Shown here piece by piece: positions 44,529-53,048 of a stretch of DNA of 53,790 nt (position 1 is its first letter; each line of letters opens with the position of its first letter). The stretch comes from Gammaproteobacteria bacterium. GTDB lineage: Bacteria; Pseudomonadota; Gammaproteobacteria; Pseudomonadales; JADFDG01. Under the pieces are notes generated by a model that ran no database searches, had not been told where the DNA came from, and worked only from the letters and a program-made list of their open reading frames with translations. Made by a program: the position numbers and the translations under genes. The stretch is taken from NCBI GenBank assembly GCA_018262975.1, contig JADFDG010000006.1, positions 145,137 to 198,926 of the forward strand, given 5' to 3'.

Positions 44529-45764
44529 TCACTGGATCAGGAACGGCTTGCAGCGATCAGGCAGTACGCACATCAGGTTCTGGTTGCTCTCCTTCTGGTG
44601 CTTGAGGCGCTTGCGCTCGAAGGAACGGAAACTGGCCTGCGAACGCGCCAGCGCTTCCACCTCGCGCTGGCGCTTGGAGGCATACATGGCATCCAGCGCT
44701 TCCATGGCGTAGCGCGGCTTGGTGGCCGCCGCGCGCTTGAGCTGGCCGATGGCCTCGTCGATGTCGCGCTTCTTGTTCAGGTAGAGGATGGCGTTGGCAT
44801 ACTCGTAGCGCACCACCGCCAGGTCGGCGCGCTTGAGCGCACGCTCGAAGTCGGCGCGGATGGTGTTCTGGCGCGCCCCGAAGGTGATGCGACCGGTGGC
44901 CTTGCCCACCTTGCGCACCACGTTGGCGTCGGCGCCGGCGCGCGCGGCAATGCCCAGCGGGTTTTCCGGGGCGAGGGTCTGCACGTCGTCGATGGCGCCC
45001 AGCACCTTGAACACGTAGTTGCGGCCGATGGCCACGGGAATCGGCACGTCCTCGGCGATGCGGCCGATGGAGTAGATGTAGGCCAGGCGCGCCACCACGT
45101 AGTTGTTGCGGAACTGCGCTTCCTTGTCCTTCTTCATCAGGTCGAAGGCTTCGCCGAACTCGCGGATGGTGTTGGTGGAATCCTGCAGCAGCATGTGCTT
45201 GTGGGCGAGATCGGGCTCGAGGTAGATGGCGTAGAAGATCTGCGACATCTTGCCGATCAGCTTGCCCATCGGGCCGTACTTCTGGCCTTCGACCATCGTG
45301 GCCTGGTAGTCACCGCGGAAGAACAGGCGCCACACCGACAGCAGGTCGCGCTCGAGTTGCTCGAAGTCGCCGTTGAATCCCTTGTGCGCATTGCGCAACT
45401 GCGGGTAGCGCTCGTAGGCGTTGCGCAGCATCTGCGCGGACGGGTAAGGCACGCCCAGGCCGCTCATCAACTGGTCCCAGTTGCCGCGGATCTGCTCGGG
45501 CGTCATGTCGAAGGCCTGGGTCCCGAACGGCACCTTGTTCCAGGGCTTGTCGAGCGCCTTGCGGTCGATGGCGATCTGCTCGTCCTTCGACATCGCCCAG
45601 GCGCCCTCGTTCTGCGCCTTGCGCCGCTGCGCCTCGATCGCGTCGAACTCGGCCTCGCCGGCATCCATCACATCGTCGTTGCCAGCGGCCGGGGCCGACC
45701 ACGCCGGCACTGCCGGCAGCAACAGGCTGCACAGCAGCAGGGCCATCCTGGGTTTCACGAACAT
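44529..45764 (-). CDS. Exported helical protein of unknown function, first gene of the cyclase operon
   Basis: The 411-residue product has a signal peptide (about residues 1-24, ending AWSA). The rest is mostly helical with TPR-like spacing (RNAYERYPQLRNAHKGFNGD; LYLNKKRDIDEAIGQLKRAA), a basic Arg/Lys-rich region near the end and a final CVLPDRC with two cysteines that could form a disulfide. I do not recognise a family with certainty. It is the first gene of a unit with two membrane diguanylate cyclases and could supply a periplasmic input to them, but that is inference from position only. The ATG at 45764 is chosen because it starts the signal peptide; the promoter just upstream excludes much longer forms. 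Confidence 0.8.
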   Translation of the reverse strand: MFVKPRMALLLCSLLLPAVPAWSAPAAGNDDVMDAGEAEFDAIEAQRRKAQNEGAWAMSKDEQIAIDRKALDKPWNKVPFGTQAFDMTPEQIRGNWDQLMSGLGVPYPSAQMLRNAYERYPQLRNAHKGFNGDFEQLERDLLSVWRLFFRGDYQATMVEGQKYGPMGKLIGKMSQIFYAIYLEPDLAHKHMLLQDSTNTIREFGEAFDLMKKDKEAQFRNNYVVARLAYIYSIGRIAEDVPIPVAIGRNYVFKVLGAIDDVQTLAPENPLGIAARAGADANVVRKVGKATGRITFGARQNTIRADFERALKRADLAVVRYEYANAILYLNKKRDIDEAIGQLKRAAATKPRYAMEALDAMYASKRQREVEALARSQASFRSFERKRLKHQKESNQNLMCVLPDRCKPFLIQ

Positions 45765-45816
45765 CGCGCTACTACCTGTCTTCTTGTTGTGTCGGGCGGG
45801 GGACTTTGTGACCAAT

Positions 45817-45860
45817 TAGTCACGCGGCGTGACTATAGGCACCTGTCCCGGGGGCGGCAA
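45817..45860 (-). promoter_or_regulatory. Promoter with operator palindrome for the exported protein/cyclase operon
   Basis: On the minus strand TTGCCG (45855-45860), 17 bp, TATAGT (45832-45837). The perfect palindrome TAGTCACGC-G-GCGTGACTA at 45817-45835 overlaps the -10 and the predicted start site, the classic place for a repressor. A further GTGAC at 45808-45812 adds a third half-site. Confidence 0.7.
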
Positions 45861-45935
45861 TGACGCTTTCTTCTGAGGAAACTTACCAGTACTAAGGCCC
45901 GGGCTCATACCCGCCCCACAGCCGCCGACGAACGG

Positions 45936-46547
45936 TCAGGCGGCCACCGGCATCCCGCTGTGGAAACGGAACTCGGGATCGGGGGATTCGATCAGACGGC
46001 ACTCCAGGGCACGGAAATGCGCGATGCGGCCATCGATCGGCTCGCCGGCGTACATCCGTGCGAGATCGAGGTAGTCGGTGTAGTGGCGCTCCTCGCTTTT
46101 CAGCAGGAAGCGGTAGTAGCGCGCCAGGTCGTCGTCGAGGAACGGCGCCAGTGCGGCGAAGCGCTCGCAGGAGCGCGCCTCGATGAAGGCGCCGATGATG
46201 AGCGTGTCCACCAGCTTGCCCGGCTCCTCGCGGCGCGCCTCGGCGAACAATTGCGCTGCGTAGCGCGCGGCCGTGACCTGGCGGTAGGCAATGCCGCGCT
46301 GGCGCATGATGGCCACCACCTGCTCGAAGTGCAGCAGTTCCTCGCGCGCCAGCTGGCTCATGGCGGCCAGCAGCTCGGGGCGGTCGGTGTAGCGGAACAG
46401 CAGGTTGAGGGCGGTGGACGCCGCCTTCTTCTCGCAGTTGGCGTGGTCGATGAGCAGCACGTCGACCTGCCCGACGGCACGGTCGATCCAGGCTTGCGGC
46501 GTGGGACAGCCGACGAATTCGGCAGAGGGCAGGTGTTCGGTAGTCAT
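45936..46547 (-). CDS. miaE: tRNA-(ms2io6A37) hydroxylase MiaE
   Basis: MiaE is a non-haem diiron monooxygenase that hydroxylates the isopentenyl group of ms2i6A37 in tRNA. The 203-residue product matches the family in length and in its paired Glu/His ligands, seen as CEKKAAS, LAREELLHFEQV, IIGAFIEARSCERF and KSEERHYTDY. It needs the MiaA and MiaB products, which lie elsewhere. A TATAAT element lies only 8 bp before the ATG, so the mRNA may be leaderless. It is divergent from the acyltransferase gene. Confidence 0.92.
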   Translation of the reverse strand: MTTEHLPSAEFVGCPTPQAWIDRAVGQVDVLLIDHANCEKKAASTALNLLFRYTDRPELLAAMSQLAREELLHFEQVVAIMRQRGIAYRQVTAARYAAQLFAEARREEPGKLVDTLIIGAFIEARSCERFAALAPFLDDDLARYYRFLLKSEERHYTDYLDLARMYAGEPIDGRIAHFRALECRLIESPDPEFRFHSGMPVAA

Positions 46548-46555
46548 GGGCGCGC

Positions 46556-46580
46556 ATTATACGTGCGGCCTCGCTACACT
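46556..46580. promoter_or_regulatory. Back-to-back -10 elements of miaE and the acyltransferase gene
   Basis: TATAAT on the minus strand (46556-46561) and TACACT on the plus strand (46575-46580) stand 8 bp from each start codon within a 41-bp divergent gap. The -35 hexamers are weak. Confidence 0.45.
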
Positions 46581-46588
46581 TGCCGCCC

Positions 46589-47500
46589 ATGAGCGAAAAG
46601 ACCCCCTCCCGCGCCAAACGCCTTGCCGCCCTCGCCTTCGTCCGCCTGTTCGCGCTGATGCCGCTGTGGCTGGCGCACGCCGTCGGTGCTGCCCTGGGCT
46701 TCGTGGCGAGCCTGCTGCCCACCCGCGAACGCGCCACCGCGGCCACCAACATCGCCCTGTGTTTCCATGACCAGGACGCGGCCTGGCAGAAGCGCCTGCT
46801 GCGCCACCATTACGTGGAAACCGGCAAGGCCTTCGCCGAGACCTGCGGCATCTGGACCCGCCCGGGCGACACCTACCTGTCGAAGATCCGCCGTGTCGAG
46901 GGCTTCGAACTGCTCAAGGCGGCGCGCGAGTCCGGCGACGGCGTGCTGTTGCTGGTGCCGCACCTGGGCAACTGGGAAATCGCCGCCAACTGGTGCACCA
47001 GCCGCTTCCCGGTGACGGGGCTGTACCGGCCGGGCAAGTACGCGGAAATCGACACGATCATGCGCTCCGGGCGCGAGCAGTACATGGGCACGGCGGTGCC
47101 CACCGATGCCTCGGGCGTGCGCGCGATGGTGAAGACGCTGGCCGGCGGCGGCACGCTGTTCATCCTGCCGGACCACGAGCCCGACCTCACCGGCGGTGAA
47201 TTCGCTCCGCTGTTCGGCGTGCCGGCGCTGACCGGGACGCTGACGTCCAAGCTGGTGAACGGCAAGCGGCCGATCCGCACGCTGTTGCTGTACGCGAAGC
47301 GGTTGCCGTGGGCCGAGGGCTGGGAGCTGGTGTTCCGCGAGGCGGATGCGAAGTTGCGCAACGAGGACCTGGGGGAGTCGCTGGCGGCGCTTAACCGGTC
47401 GGTGGAGGCGCTGATCCGGGAGTGTCCGGAGCAGTACCAGTGGACGTACAAGAGGTTCAAGAGGCGGCCGAAGGGGATGCCCAAGGTGTACACGCGGTAG
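46589..47500 (+). CDS. LpxL/HtrB-family lipid A acyltransferase
   Basis: The 303-residue product adds a secondary acyl chain to lipid A or a related lipid at the inner membrane. The family's catalytic HX4E motif is His125-Leu-Gly-Asn-Trp-Glu130, near a single N-terminal membrane segment (about residues 14-45). Other conserved pieces are TGLYRPGKY and FILPDHEPDLTGGEFAPLFG. The ATG at 46589 is used; an upstream TTG adds only three residues. The specific acyl chain or acceptor cannot be told from sequence; LpxL, LpxM and ornithine-lipid enzymes share this fold. The last third has a lower-quality GC pattern but no frameshift. Confidence 0.88.
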   Translation: MSEKTPSRAKRLAALAFVRLFALMPLWLAHAVGAALGFVASLLPTRERATAATNIALCFHDQDAAWQKRLLRHHYVETGKAFAETCGIWTRPGDTYLSKIRRVEGFELLKAARESGDGVLLLVPHLGNWEIAANWCTSRFPVTGLYRPGKYAEIDTIMRSGREQYMGTAVPTDASGVRAMVKTLAGGGTLFILPDHEPDLTGGEFAPLFGVPALTGTLTSKLVNGKRPIRTLLLYAKRLPWAEGWELVFREADAKLRNEDLGESLAALNRSVEALIRECPEQYQWTYKRFKRRPKGMPKVYTR

Positions 47501-47542
47501 AAGTGCGGGGTGTGGGGCGGCATCTACCGTTCGTCGGTATAC

Positions 47543-47570
47543 TTGGATTGTAGGACACTTCAGGTAGAGT
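47543..47570 (+). promoter_or_regulatory. Candidate promoter of the alkB-like gene
   Basis: TTGGAT, 16 bp, TAGAGT, 74 bp before the ATG, in a locally AT-richer stretch. No clear AlkS- or AlkR-type operator is visible. Confidence 0.4.
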
Positions 47571-47643
47571 GGATTCGGGAGGCCAGTGAAGATTGGGCTC
47601 GTGGACCGGCGCGTCGTGCCGGCCTGAACGAGGACAACAACAC

Positions 47644-48786
47644 ATGGTCGAGAAAATGAATCCGCGGGTGGTCCTGCAACTGAAGAAGGCCGGCTACTGG
47701 ATGTTCCTGCTGCCTGCCGCCCTGCCCTTCCTGGCGTATGCCGCCATCCAGCAATTCGGTCATGCCAACTGGTTTGCCTGGGCGCCGTTCCTGTTCGTGT
47801 TCGGGGTGATCCCGGTGCTGGACTACATCGTGGGCCAGGACCCGGTGAACCCGGACGAGGCCAGCGAAGTGCCGGCGATGTCCGAAGAGAAGTACTACCG
47901 CTTCCTGACGCTGATGGTGCTGCCGGTGCAGGCGCTGCTGACGGTGGGCGGCGCGGTGATGTGGTTCGCGCTGTTCGACCAGTTCAACCTGGCCGGGCAC
48001 ATCGGCTGGCTGGTGGCGGTGGGCATTGCCTCCGGCGCGGTGGCGATCACCGTGGGCCACGAGCTGACGCACAAGGACGAGAAGCTCGAGCAGATCGTGG
48101 GCGGCATCCTGCTGGCGATGGTGACCTACGCGGGCTTCAAGGTGGAGCACATCCGCGGCCACCACGTGAACGTGTCCACGCCGGAAGATGCGTCTTCCGC
48201 CCGCTTCAACCAGAGCCTGTATGCGTTCCTGCCGCACGCCTGGAAGCACAACTTCCTGAATGCGTGGGTGCTGGAAGCCAAGGAGCTGAAGCGTCGCGGT
48301 TTCCCGGCGTTCCACTGGCGCAACGAGTTGATCTGGTGGTACGCGCTGTCGGCGGCGTTCCTGGTCGGGTTCGCGGTGGCGTTCGGCTGGCTGGGTGCGC
48401 TGTACTTCGCGCTGGTGTCGTTCATCGCGTCGTCCACGCTGGAGGTGATCAACTACATCGAGCATTACGGGCTGCACCGTCGCAAGCTGGAGAACGGTCG
48501 CTACGAGCGGACGACCATCCATCACAGCTGGAATTCGAACTACCTGTTGTCGAACCTGCTGTTGTTCCATCTGCAGCGCCACAGTGACCACCATGCGTAT
48601 GCGAAGCGTCGCTACCAGGTGCTGCGTCACCACGAGGAGTCGCCGCAGTTGCCGCTGGGGTATCCGGGGATGTTCCTGATGGCGTTCGTGCCGCCGCTGT
48701 GGTTCGCGGTGATGAATCCGCGGGTTGAGGCGTATTACGCGGGGGAACGGCACCAGTTGACGGGGGAGCAGAAGGCGGTGGCGTGA
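47644..48786 (+). CDS. alkB: Alkane 1-monooxygenase (AlkB-type membrane hydroxylase)
   Basis: AlkB oxidises n-alkanes to 1-alkanols at a diiron centre in the inner membrane. The 380-residue product has about six membrane helices and all histidine boxes: HELTH (139-143), HIRGHH within the diagnostic EHIRGHHVNVSTPED (169-174), NYIEHYGLHR (270-279) and LQRHSDHH (310-317). Length is typical of AlkB without fused rubredoxin. GAGGA precedes the ATG. No rubredoxin, rubredoxin reductase or regulator gene is adjacent, so electrons must come from proteins coded elsewhere. A structured repeat begins 16 bp after the stop. Confidence 0.94.
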   Translation: MVEKMNPRVVLQLKKAGYWMFLLPAALPFLAYAAIQQFGHANWFAWAPFLFVFGVIPVLDYIVGQDPVNPDEASEVPAMSEEKYYRFLTLMVLPVQALLTVGGAVMWFALFDQFNLAGHIGWLVAVGIASGAVAITVGHELTHKDEKLEQIVGGILLAMVTYAGFKVEHIRGHHVNVSTPEDASSARFNQSLYAFLPHAWKHNFLNAWVLEAKELKRRGFPAFHWRNELIWWYALSAAFLVGFAVAFGWLGALYFALVSFIASSTLEVINYIEHYGLHRRKLENGRYERTTIHHSWNSNYLLSNLLLFHLQRHSDHHAYAKRRYQVLRHHEESPQLPLGYPGMFLMAFVPPLWFAVMNPRVEAYYAGERHQLTGEQKAVA

Positions 48787-48801
48787 GTGCCGGCGGTGTG
48801 C

Positions 48802-48932
48802 GGGTGGCGGGGGCGCCGGGTGGCGGCGCTTTCGCCCTCGTCGGGGGTCTGGCACGGTTGGCGCAAGACGGCAAAGACTCAGCGCCCCCCTTCCCTCGGT
48901 CGAGGCGCCGCCACCCGGCACCCCCGCCACCC
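48802..48932 (-). repeat. Structured palindromic repeat, copy A
   Basis: The 28-bp arms at 48802-48829 and 48905-48932 are inverted repeats with one mismatch. Between them, read on the minus strand, are block 1 (48878-48904, starting CTCGACCGAGGGAAGGGG), a 25-nt variable part and block 2 (48832-48852, starting CCAGACCCCCGACGAGGG). Copy B at 50102-50234 has the same layout. The arms differ from those of copy B but each set pairs with itself. Confidence 0.85.
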
Positions 48933-48961
48933 TGTCAGGCCGGTGGTCACTGGATGGAAAA

Positions 48962-48991
48962 GCAAAACGCCCGGCATGCCGGGCGTTTTGC
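48962..48991. terminator. Bidirectional terminator between alkB and the TauE/SafE gene
   Basis: A perfect 30-bp palindrome, GCAAAACGCCCGGC and its complement, with A and T runs at its ends. Confidence 0.9.
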
Positions 48992-49012
48992 GTTGGGGCG
49001 CAGTCCGGGGAA

Positions 49013-49987
49013 TCAGAGCAGGCGGTAAATGTTGAAGGCGCTGATGAGGGTGATGAGGGAGCCGACCAGGATGAGCAAGGTTTTCGTGGCGAAGTGGCGG
49101 GTGAGGTAGGCGGCGAAGGGGGCGGCGAAGAGGCCACCGAAAGCCAGGCCGGCGACGAGGGTCCAGACGGTGGCGTCGAGGATGGTGAAGAACGCGGCGG
49201 CGACGGTGAGGGTGAGGAAGAATTCGGCGAAGTTGACCGAGCCGATGGTGGTGCGCGGGTCGTGGCCGGCGCCGATCAGCGAGGTGGTGACGATGGGGCC
49301 CCAGCCACCGCCGCCGGTGGTGTCCATGAAGCCGCCGAACAAGGCCAGCGGCGCGACGCGGCGGGTGTTGATGTCGCGCTGCGCGCGGATGTGGCGGAAG
49401 GCCTTGCTGAACACGTACAGGCCCATCACCAGCAGGTAGGCGTTGATGAACGGCTTGAGCACGGCGCCGTCGACGTTGCTCAGGATGTACGTGCCGATCA
49501 GCGCACCGAGGATGCCGGGCAGCAGCAGGCTGAAGAACAGGCGCTTGTTCACGTTGCCGAGCTTGAGGTGCGACACGCCGGACACGCCGGTGGTGAACAC
49601 CTCCGCCAGGTGCGTGGCGCCACTGGCCATGGCCGGCGACGCACCCGTGGCCAGCAGGAAACTGGTGGACGTGATGCCATAGGCCATCCCCAGCGCACCA
49701 TCGATCACCTGCGCCAGCAGGCCCACGCCGAACGCACTCCAGAACATCGGGTCGTGCAGCGTGTTGACCACCAGTTGCGTAGCCGACACCTCGTGATCCC
49801 CACTGAACAACCGCCACGCCAGCACCGCCACCAGGCTCACCAGCGCCGCGATGGCCACGTACCCGGCAATGCGCAACCAGGGGTGATCTGACGCGTGCGT
49901 CACCTGGTACTCCACCGGCGGAATTCCGAGGGCTTCGTGCTCGGGGTTGACGGTAGTGTCCGCAAGATCGGGGTTACGCAGTTTCAT
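49013..49987 (-). CDS. TauE/SafE-family sulfite/organo-anion exporter
   Basis: The 324-residue product has a 37-residue soluble N-terminus and eight or nine membrane helices in two related halves, the hallmark of the TauE/SafE (TSUP) family. Family pieces include GLLAQVIDGALGMAYGITST in the first half and GGFMDTTGGGGWGPIVTTSL in the second. Substrates of known members are sulfite, sulfoacetate and other sulfur-containing anions. A link to the sulfite reductase far upstream is possible but not shown. The ATG at 49987 gives MKLRNPDLAD. The gene lies between the two copies of the structured repeat. Confidence 0.88.
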   Translation of the reverse strand: MKLRNPDLADTTVNPEHEALGIPPVEYQVTHASDHPWLRIAGYVAIAALVSLVAVLAWRLFSGDHEVSATQLVVNTLHDPMFWSAFGVGLLAQVIDGALGMAYGITSTSFLLATGASPAMASGATHLAEVFTTGVSGVSHLKLGNVNKRLFFSLLLPGILGALIGTYILSNVDGAVLKPFINAYLLVMGLYVFSKAFRHIRAQRDINTRRVAPLALFGGFMDTTGGGGWGPIVTTSLIGAGHDPRTTIGSVNFAEFFLTLTVAAAFFTILDATVWTLVAGLAFGGLFAAPFAAYLTRHFATKTLLILVGSLITLISAFNIYRLL

Positions 49988-50101
49988 GACAGTTCCGGCC
50001 GGGAAATTCGAATCCCGCCCATTCTGCGCAACCCGATTTATTCCACCAAAGAATATTCAGAACTCTGCTTATAACCTTACATCCAACCCACCACCCTGCC
50101 C

Positions 50102-50234
50102 GGCCGGTGGGCGTGGGTGGGTGGGGTGGCCTCGACCGAGGGAAGGGGGTCGCTGAGGCCTGCCAGGCTGGCGCTGGCCCCTCCAGACCCCCGACGAGGG
50201 CGACAGCCACCCCACCCACCCACGCCCGCCGGCC
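50102..50234 (+). repeat. Structured palindromic repeat, copy B
   Basis: The 29-bp arms at 50102-50130 and 50206-50234 are inverted repeats with one mismatch (GGCCGG.GGGCGTGGGTGG). Block 1 at 50131-50157 matches copy A in 26 of 27 positions, block 2 at 50183-50203 matches in 21 of 21, and the variable part is again 25 nt. A 2-nt gap separates block 2 from the right arm in both copies. Copy B is in the opposite orientation to copy A. Confidence 0.85.
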
Positions 50235-50290
50235 ACGCACGGTGATGGCGGCCATCACGAACATTTATGGCCCCCAACCCCCGGGATTCC

Positions 50291-50319
50291 TTACGCAAAT
50301 GCCCGGGTAGCGCTAGAAT
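50291..50319 (+). promoter_or_regulatory. Sigma-70 promoter of acnB
   Basis: TTACGC, 17 bp, TAGAAT. The predicted leader is about 90 nt. Confidence 0.65.
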
Positions 50320-50415
50320 TCCGCCCCGGTTTTCACCGTGCCGGCACAACCGGCGCGCCACGGCGGCTCCATCAACCGGCCGCCACCCACGTCCACGCAT
50401 TTCGGGGATATCACC

Positions 50416-53019
50416 GTGCTCGAAGCCTACCGGAAACACGTTGCCGAACGCGCCGCCCAAGGCGTCCCGCCCAAGCCGCTCGACGAGAAGCAGGTTGCCG
50501 AACTCGTCGAACTGCTGAAGAACCCGCCGAAGGGTGAAGAAGCCGTCCTCGTCGACCTCATCACCAATCGCGTACCGCCGGGCGTCGACCCCGCCGCGTA
50601 CGTGAAGGCCGCGTTCCTCGCCGACGTTGCCAAGGGCAAGGCGAAATCCCCGCTGATCGATCGCAAGAAAGCCACTGAACTGCTCGGCACCATGCTGGGC
50701 GGCTACAACGTGCAGCCGCTGATCGACCTGATCGACGACGCCGACGTGGGCGACATCGCCACCAACGCGCTGTCCAAAACCCTGCTGATCTTCGACAAGT
50801 TCCACGACATCGAAGAGAAGGCCAAGACCAGCAAGAACGCCGCCAAGGTCCTGAAGGCCTGGGCCGACGCGGAGTGGTTCACCAGCCGCCCGGAAGTACC
50901 GAAGAAAATCACCATCACCGTCTTCAAGGTCACCGGCGAAACCAACACCGACGACCTCTCCCCGGCGCAGGACGCCTGGAGCCGCCCGGACATCCCGGTG
51001 CACGCGCTGGCCATGCTGAAAAACCCGCGCGACGGCATCAACCCGGACCAGCCGACCGTGGTCGGCCCAATCAAGCAGATCGAAGCGCTGAAGGCCAAGG
51101 GCCACACGGTTGCCTACGTGGGCGACGTGGTGGGCACCGGCTCCAGCCGCAAGTCCGCCACCAACTCCGTGCTGTGGTTCACCGGTGACGACATCCCGTG
51201 CGTGCCGAACAAGCGCGACGGCGGCATCTGCATCGGCGGCAAGATCGCCCCGATCTTCTACAACACGATGGAAGACGCCGGCGCCCTGCCGTTCGAATGC
51301 GACGTGTCGGGCCTGAACATGGGCGACGTGGTCGACGTCTACCCGTACGAAGGCAAGATCACCAAGCACAACAGCAACGACGTGATCACCACGTTCTCGC
51401 TGAAGACCGATGTGCTGCTGGACGAAGTGCGCGCCGGCGGCCGCATCAACCTGATCATCGGCCGCGGCCTGACCAACAAGGCGCGTGAAGCGCTGAAGCT
51501 GGGCCACTCCGACGCGTTCCGCACCGTCGAGCAGCCGAAGGACACCGGCAAGGGCTACACGCTGGCGCAGAAGATGGTCGGCAAGGCCTGCGGCGTGAAG
51601 GGCGTGCGCCCGGGCACCTACTGCGAGCCGAAGATGACCACCGTCGGTTCGCAGGACACCACCGGCCCGATGACGCGCGACGAGCTGAAGGACCTGGCGT
51701 GCCTTGGCTTCTCCGCGGACCTGGTCATGCAGTCGTTCTGCCACACCGCCGCCTACCCGAAGCCGGTGGACGTGCAGACGCACCACACCCTGCCGGACTT
51801 CATCATGAACCGCGGCGGCGTGTCGCTGCGTCCGGGTGACGGCATCATCCACTCCTGGCTGAACCGCATGCTGCTGCCGGATACCGTGGGCACCGGTGGC
51901 GACTCGCACACCCGCTTCCCGATCGGCATCTCCTTCCCGGCCGGCTCGGGCCTGGTGGCCTTCGCCGCCGCCACCGGCGCCATGCCGCTGGACATGCCGG
52001 AATCCGTGCTGGTGCGCTTCAAGGGCAAGATGCAGCCGGGCATCACGCTGCGCGACCTCGTGCACGCGATCCCCTACTACGCCATCAAGGCCGGCGACCT
52101 CACCGTCGAGAAGAAGGGCAAGAAGAACATCTTCAACGGCCGCATCCTCGAGATCGAAGGCCTGGAAGACCTGACCGTGGAGCAGGCGTTCGAACTGTCC
52201 GACGCCTCCGCCGAACGTTCGGCCGCCGGCTGCACGATTTCGCTCAGCGAAGCGAGCGTGAAGGAGTACCTGACCTCCAACATCACCATGCTCAAGTGGA
52301 TGATCGCGGAAGGCTACGGCGACGCCCGCACGATTTCGCGCCGCATTGCCGCCATGGAAGCCTGGCTGGCCAAGCCGGAACTGATGCGCGCCGACAAGGA
52401 CGCCGAGTACGCCAAGGTCTACGAGATCGACCTGAACGAAATCAAGGAGCCGATCCTCTGCTGCCCGAACGACCCGGACGATGCCAAGCCGCTGTCCGAA
52501 GTGGCCGGCGCGAAGATCGACGAAGTGTTCATCGGTTCGTGCATGACCAACATCGGTCACTTCCGCGCGGCCGGCAAACTGCTGGACAAGGTGGAAGGCG
52601 GTTCGCTCGCCACCCGCCTGTGGCTGGCGCCGCCGACCAAGATGGACGAGCACCAGCTGCGTGAAGAGGGCTACTACAACATCTACGGCCGCGCCGGTGC
52701 GCGTACCGAGATGCCGGGCTGCTCGCTGTGCATGGGCAACCAGGCGCGCGTGGCCCCGAACACCACCTGCGTGTCCACGTCCACCCGCAACTTCCCGAAC
52801 CGCCTCGGCCAGGGCTCGGACGTGTACCTCGCGTCCGCAGAGCTCGCCGCCGTTGCCGCGGTGATGGGCAAGCTGCCGACGGTCGCGGAGTACATGGAGT
52901 ACGCCAACAAGATCGACGCGATGTCGAAAGACATCTACCGCTACCTGAACTTTGATCGTCTGCCGGAGTACACCGACAAGGCGGCCAAGGCGAAGATTTC
53001 GGTGGCGCAGGGGCAGTGA
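50416..53019 (+). CDS. acnB: Aconitate hydratase B
   Basis: AcnB isomerises citrate and isocitrate in the TCA cycle; some relatives also hydrate 2-methylaconitate. The 867-residue product (E. coli 865) starts with the HEAT-like domain typical of AcnB and continues with the swivel domain before the catalytic domains ([33 protein letters not shown]). The cluster-binding cysteines are in [10 protein letters not shown] and [11 protein letters not shown]. The start is GTG at 50416, with GGGGA 7 nt upstream, giving [16 protein letters not shown] just as E. coli AcnB begins; the longer frame to 50338 has no family support. A strong terminator follows. Confidence 0.96.
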   Translation: MLEAYRKHVAERAAQGVPPKPLDEKQVAELVELLKNPPKGEEAVLVDLITNRVPPGVDPAAYVKAAFLADVAKGKAKSPLIDRKKATELLGTMLGGYNVQPLIDLIDDADVGDIATNALSKTLLIFDKFHDIEEKAKTSKNAAKVLKAWADAEWFTSRPEVPKKITITVFKVTGETNTDDLSPAQDAWSRPDIPVHALAMLKNPRDGINPDQPTVVGPIKQIEALKAKGHTVAYVGDVVGTGSSRKSATNSVLWFTGDDIPCVPNKRDGGICIGGKIAPIFYNTMEDAGALPFECDVSGLNMGDVVDVYPYEGKITKHNSNDVITTFSLKTDVLLDEVRAGGRINLIIGRGLTNKAREALKLGHSDAFRTVEQPKDTGKGYTLAQKMVGKACGVKGVRPGTYCEPKMTTVGSQDTTGPMTRDELKDLACLGFSADLVMQSFCHTAAYPKPVDVQTHHTLPDFIMNRGGVSLRPGDGIIHSWLNRMLLPDTVGTGGDSHTRFPIGISFPAGSGLVAFAAATGAMPLDMPESVLVRFKGKMQPGITLRDLVHAIPYYAIKAGDLTVEKKGKKNIFNGRILEIEGLEDLTVEQAFELSDASAERSAAGCTISLSEASVKEYLTSNITMLKWMIAEGYGDARTISRRIAAMEAWLAKPELMRADKDAEYAKVYEIDLNEIKEPILCCPNDPDDAKPLSEVAGAKIDEVFIGSCMTNIGHFRAAGKLLDKVEGGSLATRLWLAPPTKMDEHQLREEGYYNIYGRAGARTEMPGCSLCMGNQARVAPNTTCVSTSTRNFPNRLGQGSDVYLASAELAAVAAVMGKLPTVAEYMEYANKIDAMSKDIYRYLNFDRLPEYTDKAAKAKISVAQGQ

Positions 53020-53048
53020 TGCTTCTCGCTAGTCGATAGACGCCAGAC

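Larger units (their letters stand above)
49988..50415. other. Intergenic region between the exporter gene and acnB
   Basis: These 428 bp contain a relatively AT-rich stretch (50030-50085) that is the only room for the exporter promoter, then structured repeat copy B and the acnB promoter. I see no other coding frame with a start, codon bias and homology. Confidence 0.6.

Noticed and set aside
45807-45824. A CRP/Clp-type site TGTGA-N-TCAC near the cyclase operon
   Set aside because: The spacing between the half-sites is 8 rather than 6 and the stronger symmetry is the adjacent 19-bp palindrome.
48802-50234. A composite transposon around the exporter gene
   Set aside because: The bracketing elements have no transposase, no IS-like ends and no visible target duplication. 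They are better called structured repeats.
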